Positions 44,310 to 53,879 of a stretch of 64,000 nt of DNA are shown piece by piece. Each line of letters opens with the position of its first letter. The first letter of the stretch is position 1. This DNA comes from Trichomonas vaginalis G3 (lineage: Eukaryota; Parabasalia; Trichomonadida; Trichomonadidae). Below the pieces are notes generated by a model. It saw nothing but the letters and a program-made list of their open reading frames with translations. It did no database searches and was not told where the DNA came from. Both the position numbers and the translations under genes were made by a program. The stretch lies in the NCBI RefSeq assembly GCF_026262505.1, contig NC_067207.1, forward strand, positions 23,900,082-23,964,081, read 5' to 3'.

Positions 44310-44662
44310 TTATTTCGAAAAAGTAGCAATAATCGTAAAAGGGTATTGATAGGCTTGCTAAAGTAACTAATTTTAGCTGTCAAATACTTTTGTATTTTGA
44401 AGTAAATTAGTATAAATTTGTTTTTACTTTTATTTCGAAAAAGTAACAATAATCGTAAAAGGGTATTGATAGGCTTGCTAAAGTAACTAATTTTAGCTGT
44501 CAAATACTTTTGTATTTTGAAGTAAATTAGTATAAATTTGTTTTTACTTTTATTTCGAAAAAGTAGCAATAATCGTAAAAGGGTATTGATAGGCTTGCTA
44601 AAGTAACTAATTTTAGCTGTCAAATACTTTTGTATTTTGAAGTAAATTAGTATAAATTTGAT
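44310..44662. repeat. 120-bp tandem repeat, three units
   Basis: Three near-identical units, exactly 120 bp apart (for example AATAATCGTAAAAGGG at 44329, 44449 and 44569). As 120 is a multiple of 3, an artificial minus-strand frame with three 40-residue repeats appears. I do not call it a gene. Confidence 0.85.
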
Positions 44663-44701
44663 ATTATTTTAACTCCCTTTGAAAACCTCAATTTTCCATA
44701 C

Positions 44702-44763
44702 AGAGGGAATGGGAATAGCATCCAATATTCCCTGAGAATGGTTGCGCATTCTCAGTTCCCTCT
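44702..44763. other. Three-way-junction inverted-repeat structure
   Basis: An outer 8-bp stem (AGAGGGAA 44702-44709 with TTCCCTCT 44756-44763) encloses two perfect 7-bp hairpins: GGGAATA with TATTCCC (44711-44732) and GAGAATG with CATTCTC (44734-44753). Only one to two unpaired bases separate the stems. It could be a structured RNA or a DNA cruciform. Confidence 0.6.
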
Positions 44764-44839
44764 ATATTTCGAACGAAGCTCTCATCGGTCTTTTTTTTCA
44801 TACTAAACGTTTTTTCCCCTGTCACTTTTAGCTAAAATT

Positions 44840-45479
44840 TGGGTTTGCCCAAACTTTAACGGGCATTGATGAATCTTGAAATAATAATATTCTTCTAGTT
44901 TATCTCTCGAAATTTGAGGGAATTGGTTGGTTTACAGGCGAAGACGCCACTCTAATTAATTATTCTTATTCTTTTTTTTTATAGGACGATATGTTTTGGT
45001 CTGACATAAAAGAATAACACCACGGTGGAAGGATCGTTTCTCTTCACCAAAAAATCTATTCTACAAATATGGGATGGGATAGAACGGCTGCCTGTTTCTT
45101 TGACATGTAGCCACACGTTCCATCTTAAAATTTCATTTACAATAAAGAGATGTTATCAAGTAAGAAAGAATTCACGATATTGATGAGGTTATACAGACTA
45201 TGTGTTCTATATATCTTTTATATTTTTTAGAATATCTAATATCTTTTTTACAATGATGATTTATATGCAAAATTTGTTGTTTATAATATAGGATTTGTAA
45301 GAATATTTTGCCATTTGGGTTTCTTCGCATAAAATGTGCATGTTTTATTAAAATTTTGGCTATATTGAATTTTTTTTGTGCGAAATTCTTAAAAATACAT
45401 TTTCGGAATTGATATTTGTTGATCCCTGGTATTTTAAGACTGTTCCGATATGTTTGTGAGGTTGAACTCATGTCTTTAG
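44840..45479. other. Intergenic stretch
   Basis: About 640 bp. A minus-strand open frame of 106 codons (45172-45492) has no recognisable feature. No RNA gene was identified. Confidence 0.4.
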
Positions 45480-45719
45480 CAATTAAAATCAATTTGCCAT
45501 GCCGAACTTAAAGCTATCAAAGCTGAAATTCAATCGGATTATATGGTCATAAAGAAGGTTCTTAAAAGTTCTTCCATCTTGCCAAAATTCTCGGTTCATT
45601 TCTTACTAATTTTGGCTGAATTTCGGTCTGATCGTAAAATTATCAGCTTTTTGACTGAAAATTATGATTATGCTTTGAAAAAGGCTGTGAATTTTCTAAA
45701 ATCCGATGGTTTCCTGTAA
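45480..45719 (+). pseudogene. Possible gene fragment of unknown family
   Basis: An open frame of 79 codons follows an in-frame TAG and has no ATG near its start. Its translation is protein-like, helical and charged (HAELKAIKAEIQSDYMVIKKV... FRSDRKIISFLTENYDYAL), unlike the AT-rich frames around it. It ends 16 nt before the initiator of the next gene. I read it as the C-terminal remnant of a lost gene; I do not recognise the family. Confidence 0.35.
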
Positions 45720-45734
45720 ATTTTTGTAGACGTG

Positions 45735-45740
45735 TCACTT
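45735..45740 (+). promoter_or_regulatory. Initiator TCACTT
   Basis: GTGTCACTTTTC lies with its A 17 nt before the ATG at 45754, a classic trichomonad initiator position and sequence. Confidence 0.7.
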
Positions 45741-45753
45741 TTCTAATTGTAAG

Positions 45754-46227
45754 ATGCTAAGCTTATTTTTAAGTCATGCATTTTCAAGTATTCCACTTCC
45801 ATTAGATGATACATATCAGAATGGTGTCGCTAATCCTTCCTTTGAGTATTTGGTACAAGGCGATAACAAGGCCGCAATTTTATTAATTTTACCAACGGAA
45901 AAGGTACCCGGAATTAAAGTTCAGAGTAAAATCTATGGTGAGACAGAATACAAGGATATGACATTTAAGAATGCTACAAGAGGCGAATCTAAAACAGAAA
46001 AATACACAACCATCACAGCCTATCCGAAAACAGATAAGCCTTTCTATTTCAAGTTCACCCTTACTTCTACAGAACCAGTTTCATACACAATCAGATATGT
46101 CCACACAGAGCCAGTTTATAGAGTTTCCGCTGTCTTAGGTACATTCGCTCTTTTCATGTGCTTGTTCCTCCTTGTCTTCGGTTGGACAATCTTCTGTGGT
46201 GCTTGCCGTGCCACCCGCAAGCGTTAA
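45754..46227 (+). CDS. Small secreted or type I membrane protein of unknown function
   Basis: A 157-residue protein with a short signal peptide (MLSLFLSHAFSS, about 12-15 residues) and a lumenal beta-rich domain of about 105 residues. A membrane segment follows at about 125-148 (VLGTFALFMCLFLLVFGWTIF), then a short basic tail (CRATRKR). Codon use is G/C-rich like other well expressed genes here, and the initiator is strong. The lumenal part has threonine-rich strands (TSTEPVSYTIRYVHTEP) but no motif I recognise. It could be a surface or endomembrane protein. Confidence 0.8.
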   Translation: MLSLFLSHAFSSIPLPLDDTYQNGVANPSFEYLVQGDNKAAILLILPTEKVPGIKVQSKIYGETEYKDMTFKNATRGESKTEKYTTITAYPKTDKPFYFKFTLTSTEPVSYTIRYVHTEPVYRVSAVLGTFALFMCLFLLVFGWTIFCGACRATRKR

Positions 46228-46488
46228 TTATATTATTTAATAAAAATATATCTTTAAGTACTCTTTACTATTTAACTGAGAACATATTTAATCTATTGAG
46301 CTGATATCATAAATCAGTAGCTCAAAAAAATTTAATTTAATTTTATTCAAAGAAAAATGATGAATTTAGTGAACATAATATGATGAATTTTTATCTCCAC
46401 TAAATGGTAAATATAAATTCGAGCTCAAAGCAATGAAAATCTCGCATATGTCTCCTTGAGAGGCAAAAAAACTGACAAAGATTTTAGA

Positions 46489-48123
46489 ATGGAATTTAAG
46501 CGTGGCGTGCCTTGGTATCAACTTATGTACATGAAGACAGACAAAATCGAGAAGGTCCCTCCACATGAAGTAAACAGATCTTTCGAAAGAGCAGAAAAAA
46601 ATTATCAAAATTGGATTGAGAAGCAATCATTTGATGAAATCACAGAAAACATTCTCGAGAAGGGTACACTAAAGGATAAATTCGCATCTTACAAAGTTTT
46701 AGCTCAAGATGAGCCACTTAAAATGCTTGAATACCTCAAAACCATCAATGAACTTCTTGCTGGCAAACCAAGATTGCAAGTTGATGCAATGAACTGTGGT
46801 GTCTCCATTTATACAAAATTTTTACTTCCAAAACGCAATCTTCGTAAATTTGCAGTTGAACCTCTCAAAGATGCTCCAGAAAACCATCTTCTTCTCTTCT
46901 ACTTTGAAGATAGACTCAAATTCTACTTTGACGAGTTCACAAAGCGTTTAGAACGCGCTGCACGTGCAAAACAAGAATTCTTGCGTGATAACGCTATTCG
47001 TCAGCTTGGTGAACTCCTCCGTCTTACAAAAGAAAACTCTGCTGTCCATCTCAACATTCTCATCGATAAATTCGGAGATCCTTTGTCAGCAGTTTCAAAT
47101 ATCGCCAAAGGAACAATTCAAACAGTATTACGTCAGCATCCATACATGTGCGACCAAGTAGTCAAAGTACTTCAATCTCGCATGAATAAATTTACAGAAC
47201 CAGCTCAAAAAAGAGCTCTCAAGTTTATTGGCCAAATCAACATCAAAAATGGAAGCGATGATACTGCCAAAGAGGTCCTTAAGACAGCCCGTAAGCAACT
47301 CATGGCCATTCTCGATAAAAAAGACGAATCAAATAATAAAGTCATCACAGCTCTCATGAAATCAGTCCAAAACTGCGTCGGCAAGTGCGAACCAAAGGAA
47401 GTCGAAGAAATTATCGATCCTCTTTACCGCTACATCCAACATTCGAGCATTGTTACAACTCTTCCAGCTCTTAGGCTACTTTACGTTATCCACAGGGCAC
47501 ATGGTGAAATTCCAATTAAATTCTACGAGTTCTTCTACAAATTCTTCAACTCTGCTGATCTTGGATCTTCAAATAAACATCCACAGATCTTAAACTTCCT
47601 TTTGGAAGTTCTTAAGGCAGAGAATGATAACTCTATTACATGTACTTTCTTACATCGTTTGTTACATATTGGATTACACATGAATGATATGTTTGCTGTC
47701 TCTGTTTTGTACTTCTGTGCTGCTTTATTCAAAGAGAAGCCACAATTAAGATCAATGATCAAGAAGGTCAATCCAGATCTTGAGAAGAAATATGATTTCA
47801 GATCAGATTCTCCGAAATCCGAAGGATCAACAGTTACTTTCCCATGGATCCTCAACATGTACATGAACTATTTCCATCCAAGCGTTGTTGAACTCGCTAC
47901 TGCAATAGCTACAGGAAATGAGGTCAAATACGATGGAGATCCATTCGATGACTTCGCCGTTACAACACAGTTAAAGCATATTGCTGGAATTACTGAAATT
48001 TCTGAAGATGATCAGAAATTAGTCACAAATTGCTTCGTTGGTTTCGATGCTATTCCTGATTTCGATGACGAAGAAGGAGCCAATGATGATGACGATGCTG
48101 CTGCAGATGAAGCAGAAAATTAG
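46489..48123 (+). CDS. NOC1: Noc1/Mak21 (CEBPZ) ribosome biogenesis factor
   Basis: A 544-residue protein from the ATG at 46489; the frame is open slightly upstream but only non-ATG codons precede it. It follows the CBF/Mak21 family closely. Matching segments are the early PWYQL, then GTLKDKFASYKVLAQDEPLKML, FLLPKRNLRKFAVEPL, LLLFYFEDRLKFYFDEF, LIDKFGDPLSAVSNIAKG, QHPYMCDQVV and the C-terminal YFHPSVVELA...YDGDPFDDFAV. Noc1 pairs with Noc2 in early nucleolar 60S pre-ribosomes. The protein is much shorter than the yeast one because the long N- and C-terminal extensions are missing. It ends in an acidic tail (DDEEGANDDDDAA). No frameshifts or oddities. Confidence 0.9.
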   Translation: MEFKRGVPWYQLMYMKTDKIEKVPPHEVNRSFERAEKNYQNWIEKQSFDEITENILEKGTLKDKFASYKVLAQDEPLKMLEYLKTINELLAGKPRLQVDAMNCGVSIYTKFLLPKRNLRKFAVEPLKDAPENHLLLFYFEDRLKFYFDEFTKRLERAARAKQEFLRDNAIRQLGELLRLTKENSAVHLNILIDKFGDPLSAVSNIAKGTIQTVLRQHPYMCDQVVKVLQSRMNKFTEPAQKRALKFIGQINIKNGSDDTAKEVLKTARKQLMAILDKKDESNNKVITALMKSVQNCVGKCEPKEVEEIIDPLYRYIQHSSIVTTLPALRLLYVIHRAHGEIPIKFYEFFYKFFNSADLGSSNKHPQILNFLLEVLKAENDNSITCTFLHRLLHIGLHMNDMFAVSVLYFCAALFKEKPQLRSMIKKVNPDLEKKYDFRSDSPKSEGSTVTFPWILNMYMNYFHPSVVELATAIATGNEVKYDGDPFDDFAVTTQLKHIAGITEISEDDQKLVTNCFVGFDAIPDFDDEEGANDDDDAAADEAEN

Positions 48124-48425
48124 AGTATATATAGATTTTTTTTTATAAAATATATTTATTTAATATTGATTTGTCTTTTAACCTTTCTAATATTCTCATA
48201 CATAATATTAATTTCATAAGAATTTTTAATAATAACAAAATCACAATAAAAAATATCGAAAAAAATTAATCAATAATGAAAAAAAAAATTGTAATGAAAC
48301 TAAATAGATTTGTTATATTTCTTATAATTCAGGTTGTAACCAAAAAATATTATTTTGATTTTGTGTATGAAGAGTATTTTTTATATAGTTTGAAATGCGG
48401 AATATCTAATATAATTTTATTTCAC
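48124..48425. other. Intergenic spacer between convergent genes
   Basis: About 300 bp, AT-rich, carrying the 3' ends of both convergent genes. Nothing else is seen. Confidence 0.5.
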
Positions 48426-48734
48426 TTAGATTGTGCTTGGGTAAAGCATAACACGAACTTGCTTGCCGAGCATCTGTGGTGGAAGGTTCTTCTCGAACTT
48501 GGCGCGAACAACACCAGAGTTACCATGTAGCTGTGTGATAACGCCCCAGTTGATGAATTCCTGCTTGTCGAACTTCCAGACAGAAGCAACCTTCTTGCCG
48601 GCGTAGAACTGAGCTTCTTCCTTGGAAACAACACCCTGGATTTCAAGGAGAGCCTGGTTTGGCTTGATGATTCTCTTGGAGCGGCGGAATGAGACGAATG
48701 TGGCTGGAACGAAAAGCTTTGTTTGCTCTGTCAT
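48426..48734 (-). CDS. RPL35A: Ribosomal protein eL33 (L35a/L33)
   Basis: A 102-residue protein, close to the family's usual 105-110. Recognisable family segments are KLFVPATFVSFRRSKR, NQALLEIQGVVSKEEAQFYAGKKVASVWK, WGVITQLHGNSGVVRAKFEKNLPPQMLGKQVRVMLYPS. The protein is part of the large ribosomal subunit, with a beta-barrel fold contacting 28S rRNA. G/C-rich codon use agrees with high expression. A CCTTTT box lies 4-9 nt before the ATG instead of a TCA-type initiator. It is transcribed against the Noc1 gene. Confidence 0.95.
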   Translation of the reverse strand: MTEQTKLFVPATFVSFRRSKRIIKPNQALLEIQGVVSKEEAQFYAGKKVASVWKFDKQEFINWGVITQLHGNSGVVRAKFEKNLPPQMLGKQVRVMLYPSTI

Positions 48735-48737
48735 TAC

Positions 48738-48743
48738 AAAAGG
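48738..48743 (-). promoter_or_regulatory. CCTTTT core promoter box (M5-like) of eL33
   Basis: On the minus strand CCTCCCTTTTGTA directly precedes the ATG. CCTTTW (the M5 motif) is described as an initiator substitute in Trichomonas vaginalis. The function at this gene is inferred from position. Confidence 0.5.
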
Positions 48744-49284
48744 GAGGCCAAACCTCCGTCACTTTTTATCGACCGTAGTAATTTTTCTAAAAATTGTAAA
48801 TCAGTATGTTTTACGTATGTGAACTAAAACAACATGAAATTTCGTTCCGAACGTTTGTAATAATTTCTAAAATTTTTCAATTTCGAGATCTGATAATGCT
48901 TGAAGCTATTAGTAGTTATACAATTTAATGAGTAACAATATCATTGAAGGATTCTAAAGAAGTTGAATAAAATTGATTCAAAAGATTTTATCGATCTGAG
49001 TTTTCTTTCAGAATCCATTGAATTATGACATGCAAGCATATCTAAATATGTGCTTCAACTAACTCAAGGTAAATACTTAATATTTTCAGAAAGCAGATAT
49101 TGACATATACCTTACAGTTTTAACTTTGAATTTAAAAAGGAACATAACAATAGAATAAGTATCCTGGTTCCTATGTACTCTAACTCTTTCATTATTTTAT
49201 ATTTAATAATATGCCCGTATATGCATTCAAAAGTATTCAATTTTTATGAAAAGGTGGATAATATTTTAGACTCAAAGTGACAAA
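48744..49284. other. Intergenic spacer between divergent genes
   Basis: About 540 bp between eL33 and the glycosyltransferase. A TCACTTTTT at 48759 lies on the strand opposite to eL33. No other feature is seen. Confidence 0.45.
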
Positions 49285-50220
49285 ATGAAATTACGATTTC
49301 GTACCATGAATCATAATGATGTAATTTATTTCTTGTTAATTTTATCTCCTATCACATATATATTTTTCGTTGTTATGTTCAATGTTCGAAAAGAAACAGA
49401 AACTACACATATTTCAAAAATTCCCGACCTTTTTCTTGCAGTCACAATTCTAGGAAATATATATCTAAAGGACTTAGAACTAACTCATGCGATTTGGGGA
49501 CAGAAATTCGTTTCTAATCCAAATTCTTCGATTTACAAAATTTATACATATCAACCAATCGATCAATTTCAAAATTACACTCGATTAGTGTATAATAGAG
49601 TCCCTTCAATCGATCAATCTGAATGGGACTTAATAATAGAATCAATGCGAGATTTTGTATCTGCAAATAAAGATATTGAATGGTATATTCATGTTAACAC
49701 AGATGTTCTTCTTGACACTGACCAATTAATAGAATTTTTAAAGTATATGCAAGAAATTTCGAATCCAAAAACAGATATTGTTATTAAATCATCGATTAAC
49801 GAGGTAAAAATGATGTCATACAAAGCATTCCTCATGTCAAGGTATGCAGTTGAAGTTTTTCTAAATTCAAATCCAAAGTACGAAATTTCAACTCAAAATT
49901 CACTTACTAAGATTTGTTTTAGCATTACTAATATGTCGTCAATTAAATCACCAATATTTTTCCCTGAATTTGAAAATATGGATTTCCAAATCAAATATTT
50001 CATGGGGAGACAGTTTATGAGCCAATGTGATAAAGTTGACGTTGTTCCTATACGGGACTCCATATTTATAACTATTACAAATAACAATATGCCTCTTTTT
50101 CAGATTCAGAACGTATTTGAAACTTCTCATTCATCAGATTTGCATTATGACTATACATCATCTAGAACATTTTGTTGGGATGACAAGCTACCTTATAATA
50201 GAACTTGGTTACGATTATAA
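49285..50220 (+). CDS. Fringe/galactosyltransferase-like type II membrane protein
   Basis: A 311-residue protein with a short N terminus, an anchor at about residues 14-33 (IYFLLILSPITYIFFVVMF) and a lumenal domain. The segment DIEWYIHVNTDVLLDTDQLIEFLKYM corresponds in place and shape to the GT31 (fringe/beta-galactosyltransferase) 'WY...DDDT...nL..yL' region. A C-terminal SRTFCWDD with a trailing Trp is also seen. The usual acidic metal-binding DDD reads NTD, so metal use or catalytic activity may differ. Likely Golgi-located and involved in glycan extension. Family assignment rests on one good motif and topology. Confidence 0.65.
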   Translation: MKLRFRTMNHNDVIYFLLILSPITYIFFVVMFNVRKETETTHISKIPDLFLAVTILGNIYLKDLELTHAIWGQKFVSNPNSSIYKIYTYQPIDQFQNYTRLVYNRVPSIDQSEWDLIIESMRDFVSANKDIEWYIHVNTDVLLDTDQLIEFLKYMQEISNPKTDIVIKSSINEVKMMSYKAFLMSRYAVEVFLNSNPKYEISTQNSLTKICFSITNMSSIKSPIFFPEFENMDFQIKYFMGRQFMSQCDKVDVVPIRDSIFITITNNNMPLFQIQNVFETSHSSDLHYDYTSSRTFCWDDKLPYNRTWLRL

Positions 50221-50340
50221 TTTTATCTTTCTTTCTTTTTGTTTGTATTTAATAAAAAATATAATCATGTATACTTACCTTAGTAATTTTTAACAGCTTA
50301 TAGCTGGATTTATAGAGAACGCAATCCAAATGTGGAGAGA

Positions 50341-50600
50341 TGTTCGAATTTTTTCGAACTTCCATGATAAATCAATAAATTAGAATATGTATAGTATCAT
50401 GGTCATGTTGATGCCAAGATTCACTATAGATCGCTTACAATTATTGACAAATGTTGAATTTTTTTCGAATTTCCGTGATAAACCACCAATGTAGAATATG
50501 TACATTATCGTGTTCGTGTTGATGTTAAAATTTGTTAAAGTTTTGTTTCAATTACAGACAATTGTTGAGTTTTTATCGAATTTCCTTTATAACTAAATTG
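50341..50600. repeat. Degenerate 111-bp tandem repeat
   Basis: Two full units and part of a third, starting TGTTCGAATTTTTTCG (50341), TGTTGAATTTTTTTCG (50452) and TGTTGAGTTTTTATCG (50563). Unit identity is roughly three quarters. It occupies the intergenic space before the deacetylase gene. Confidence 0.65.
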
Positions 50601-50676
50601 TATGAAATAAGTTCGTCAAATTCATCACAAAGGGATCAATTTCAAAATACGCATTGAAATGTTTACATATCGTCCT

Positions 50677-50682
50677 TCATTA
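50677..50682 (+). promoter_or_regulatory. Initiator TCATTA of the deacetylase gene
   Basis: CCTTCATTAAATTTATAA precedes the ATG at 50692, with the presumed +1 A 13 nt upstream. Confidence 0.6.
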
Positions 50683-50691
50683 AATTTATAA

Positions 50692-51999
50692 ATGGCAGAC
50701 GAAAAAAAGAAGCGCATTGTTTATTTTTACGATGAAGATGTCGGAAACTTCTTCTATGCGCCCAATCACCCTATGAAGCCTCACAGAATACGTATGGCAC
50801 ACAATCTTATTCTATCATATAATTTATTCCCTAAATTGCAAATCTATCGTCCTAAAAAAGCAACAGTCGAAGAATTAACAAGATTTCATACTCCAGAATA
50901 TATCCAATTCCTTCAAATGGCAACACCAGATAATACACAGAATCAAGCTTGTCTTTTCGATAAATTTAACGTCGGCGAAGACTCCCCTGTATTCGAAGGA
51001 CTTTTCGAATTCTGCCAAAGCTCAGCAGGAGGCTCAATTTCAGCTGCGCGCCATTTAAACTCCGGACACGCAGATATTGCCATTAACTGGGCTGGCGGTC
51101 TTCACCATGCCAAGAAGGGAGAAGCATCTGGATTCTGCTACGTTGCTGATTGCGTTTTAGGAATTTTAGAATTACTCGAAAGATACGACAGAGTCATGTA
51201 TATTGATATCGATATTCATCACGGTGATGGTGTTGAAGAAGCCTTTTACACAACTGATCGCGTTTTAACAGTTTCATTCCACAAGTTCGGAAATGAATTC
51301 TTCCCAGGTACAGGGCATGATAAGGATATCGGTCTTGGCAAGGGAAGGCACTACGCAGTAAATGTCCCACTCAAAGATGGCATGGATGATAAGAGTTATC
51401 ATTATATTTTCAAACCAATTATCAAACACTTGATTGAATGGTACAGACCACAAGCAATCTTCCTCCAATGTGGAGCTGACTCTCTTACAGGCGATCGCCT
51501 CGGTTCTTTCAACCTTACTATCCATGGACACGGCGAATGCGTTAATTACGTCAAATCTTTCAAGCTTCCAATGCTCGTTGCAGGCGGTGGTGGCTATACA
51601 GTTAGAAACGTCTCCAGATGCTGGACTTACGAAACAGCTGTTCTTCTTGACGAAGAAATCGAAGATAAGCTTCCTTACCATGACTATCTCGGCTACTACG
51701 GACCTGATTACAGGCTTGACCTTGTTCCTTCCAATATGGCTAACCTCAACTCCCAAGAATCTCTTGATCATCTTATCGAAAGTATTACAGAATCAATCAG
51801 ACATCTTCCATGCGCTCCAAGTGTTCAACTCTGCCTCAAGGATCCAAAGAAACTCCTTGAAGATTCAGACGAAAGCGACAACGAGGAATTCGACGACAGA
51901 CTCGCCTCGAGATACGTGAGGACTCGTCTGAAAATCAATACATTGTATAATGCTGAAGATGAGAATCCAGAAGAAGATCATGATGTTCCTTTGAATTAA
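50692..51999 (+). CDS. Class I histone deacetylase (Rpd3/HDAC1-like)
   Basis: A 435-residue protein with the full class I catalytic domain. It has [25 protein letters not shown] at the N terminus, the His pair in [17 protein letters not shown] (about 139-140), the zinc-binding [15 protein letters not shown] (about 173-187) and VSFHKFG. The CGADSL motif with the second zinc Asp and the catalytic-site [14 protein letters not shown] (about 298-311) follow. The C-terminal tail is short and acidic. It removes acetyl groups from histone lysines in co-repressor complexes in the nucleus. All catalytic residues are present. The start is the first ATG behind a good initiator, and the N terminus aligns with human HDAC1 within a few residues. 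Confidence 0.96.
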   Translation: MADEKKKRIVYFYDEDVGNFFYAPNHPMKPHRIRMAHNLILSYNLFPKLQIYRPKKATVEELTRFHTPEYIQFLQMATPDNTQNQACLFDKFNVGEDSPVFEGLFEFCQSSAGGSISAARHLNSGHADIAINWAGGLHHAKKGEASGFCYVADCVLGILELLERYDRVMYIDIDIHHGDGVEEAFYTTDRVLTVSFHKFGNEFFPGTGHDKDIGLGKGRHYAVNVPLKDGMDDKSYHYIFKPIIKHLIEWYRPQAIFLQCGADSLTGDRLGSFNLTIHGHGECVNYVKSFKLPMLVAGGGGYTVRNVSRCWTYETAVLLDEEIEDKLPYHDYLGYYGPDYRLDLVPSNMANLNSQESLDHLIESITESIRHLPCAPSVQLCLKDPKKLLEDSDESDNEEFDDRLASRYVRTRLKINTLYNAEDENPEEDHDVPLN

Positions 52000-52479
52000 A
52001 AATAGATTTTGTAAAAATTAATTTTTTATAATTCCTTTTTCTATATGATTAAGAACAATTGTTTGTATTGCTATCAAATCAATTCCTATTTTTCAAATTA
52101 ATCGTTGATCATAGAAGAATTAAGAAGAACATTTTAAAAAAAAAATATAAAAAAATAAAGATTAGAAATTTAGTCTTTCTTCTTCTCATATGCCTATTTA
52201 TTTTTAGAAATAAAGAAAGCAATCAAATTGCAGGGAAATTTATAACGTTGCACATTTTTTTGGGTCCCACATTTTCTTGAGGGTCCTGGGTATTATTTAA
52301 AACAGTTGTCCATAGATACACTTATATTTGAAATATTGCATGTGATGAATTTTTGGGGAATTTTGAATACTCTACAAAATCTACAATCGGCTTTATATCG
52401 TTCTCTTATCAAAATCAAACACACTCTTCAAAAAATTTCCTGGACTCAGAAAAATGTGCTACGTTATATGGTAAAATTG
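52000..52479. other. Intergenic stretch
   Basis: About 480 bp. Short open frames here are AT-biased with no protein-like pattern. Confidence 0.4.
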
Positions 52480-52831
52480 TATGTATTATTTTAAGCCGAG
52501 ACCGACTAGACATTTTTTGACACTTTTTTTGGCTCATGAGTTTGCATTTCCAGAATCTAGTTTTGATGAAGAGTATCATAACAAATGCACTGAATTTTCA
52601 AGGTCAAACAACTTAAACTACTTTATTTCAAGCTGTTTTTTTCTTAGATTAAGACCAAACGGTGCAATCCGAATTAATTCAACGATTGATGATGTTAAAA
52701 CATATACTACAACAAATAAATTTGATTCATGTTCCTCCGGATCACAATCTGGAGGTTCTCTCTACTTTGAAAGCAAAGGTGAATTTGTTCAAACAAAAAA
52801 TTCATTCATTAACTCAGTCAAATTACTCTAA
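52480..52831 (+). pseudogene. N-terminal remnant of a Pmp-like surface protein
   Basis: An open frame without a usable ATG encodes FDEEYHNKC... KFDSCSSGSQSGGSLYFESKGEFVQTKNSF. The CSS...GGSLYF.S.G.FVQ pattern is typical of the start of the Pmp-like (Chlamydia polymorphic membrane protein-like) surface families of trichomonads. A possible signal-peptide start (MVKLYVLF) just upstream is cut off by stops. The frame ends after about 115 codons, where the 121-bp tandem repeat begins. I read it as a truncated relic. Confidence 0.45.
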
Positions 52832-53145
52832 AGAGTAGTTTTTCAAAGATTCTCCAAATTTTCGAAGTTCTTTGAGGAATTACTCTTTAAAAGATTGTAA
52901 TTACGCAATTTTAATACTAGATAGTAATATTACCGCAGCGACAGCCTTATAAAGGGCTGTTTTTCCAAGATAATCGAAAACTTCGAATATCTTGGAACAA
53001 TTGCTATTTAAAAGACTGTAATTACGTGAACTTAATACTAGATAGTAATGTTACCGAAGCTACAGCCTTTTAAAGGACAGTTTTTCCAAGATATTCGAAA
53101 ACTTCGAATATCTTGGAACAACTGCTCTTTAAAAGACTATAATTT
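52830..53145. repeat. 121-bp tandem repeat with a hairpin in each unit
   Basis: Nearly three units, starting near 52830, 52951 and 53073. Each carries an inverted repeat; the best is CCAAGATATTCGAA with TTCGAATATCTTGG, separated by AAC in the third unit. Between the hairpins TTAATACTAGATAGTAAT is conserved. Confidence 0.8.
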
Positions 53146-53879
53146 GTATAAGCTTGGAATCCATTATAATCTACTTACTTGAAATATCTTCTTTTGAATA
53201 TTATCAAAATACTTTGACAATATCCATAAGAAAGAACCTCAAATAAAGTAAAATATCCAAGATTCTGATGGGCAATGACTATATATTTACGAATATTTGC
53301 AGTTTTAAGAAATATTTTGTAATTTAAATTTGGACTTATATTTTGAATTTTTAAAATTCGTTTGATTTAGTTTTGTTGTATATCATTGATAACAATATAA
53401 GTAATTCGATATGATCTATCAATATCAGCCCGCATTTCCGTATTTATTTGTTTAATAATTTTAATTTATTTATGATGCTTTTTTGATTTAAAAAATAACT
53501 ATTGGAGATAATGTATCTGACATATTTCTGGCTTTCTAAATCACACTTACAGATTTTGAAGCCAAGAATAAAAACTCTCTCGTTGACTTACTTGAAATGT
53601 ACGTTTAAAAAACGATTATTTAACAAAACTGGAATTCGAGTACGATTATTTAACAAAACTGGAATCGACTCGATTTCATGGAATCATTAAAAGATAATTG
53701 CCGAGTCTCCATGCCAACTGGAAACTTCAAAAAGTTTTCTAGAAACAGAAGACGTTAAAATATATGAGTTATAATAAAATAAAAAGAATTCTATAAAATT
53801 TCTCCTGAAGTTTGATTATAATTGAATTATTTTTATCATCCAAAAATTATCTTGAGAAAGTGAGGAGCATTTAAGGAAC
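53146..53879. other. Intergenic stretch
   Basis: About 730 bp. CGATTATTTAACAAAACTGG occurs twice in tandem near 53613 and 53644. No gene is supported. Confidence 0.4.

Larger units (their letters stand above)
43940..44839. mobile_element. Possible MITE-like element with short inverted ends
   Basis: AATTTTAGCTAAAAGTGACA at 43940-43959 is repeated in complement at 44820-44839. The enclosed 900 bp is unusually rich in structure: a 16-bp palindrome at 43995-44010, two tandem GC-rich hairpin segments (near 44111 and 44180), the 120-bp tandem repeat and a three-armed inverted-repeat figure. No target duplication was found and no second copy is in the window, so the element status is tentative. Confidence 0.4.

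Noticed and set aside
44237-44623. 128-codon frame with three 40-residue repeats
   Set aside because: Produced by a 120-bp non-coding tandem repeat; the translation is AT-driven (Phe, Leu, Lys, Asn).
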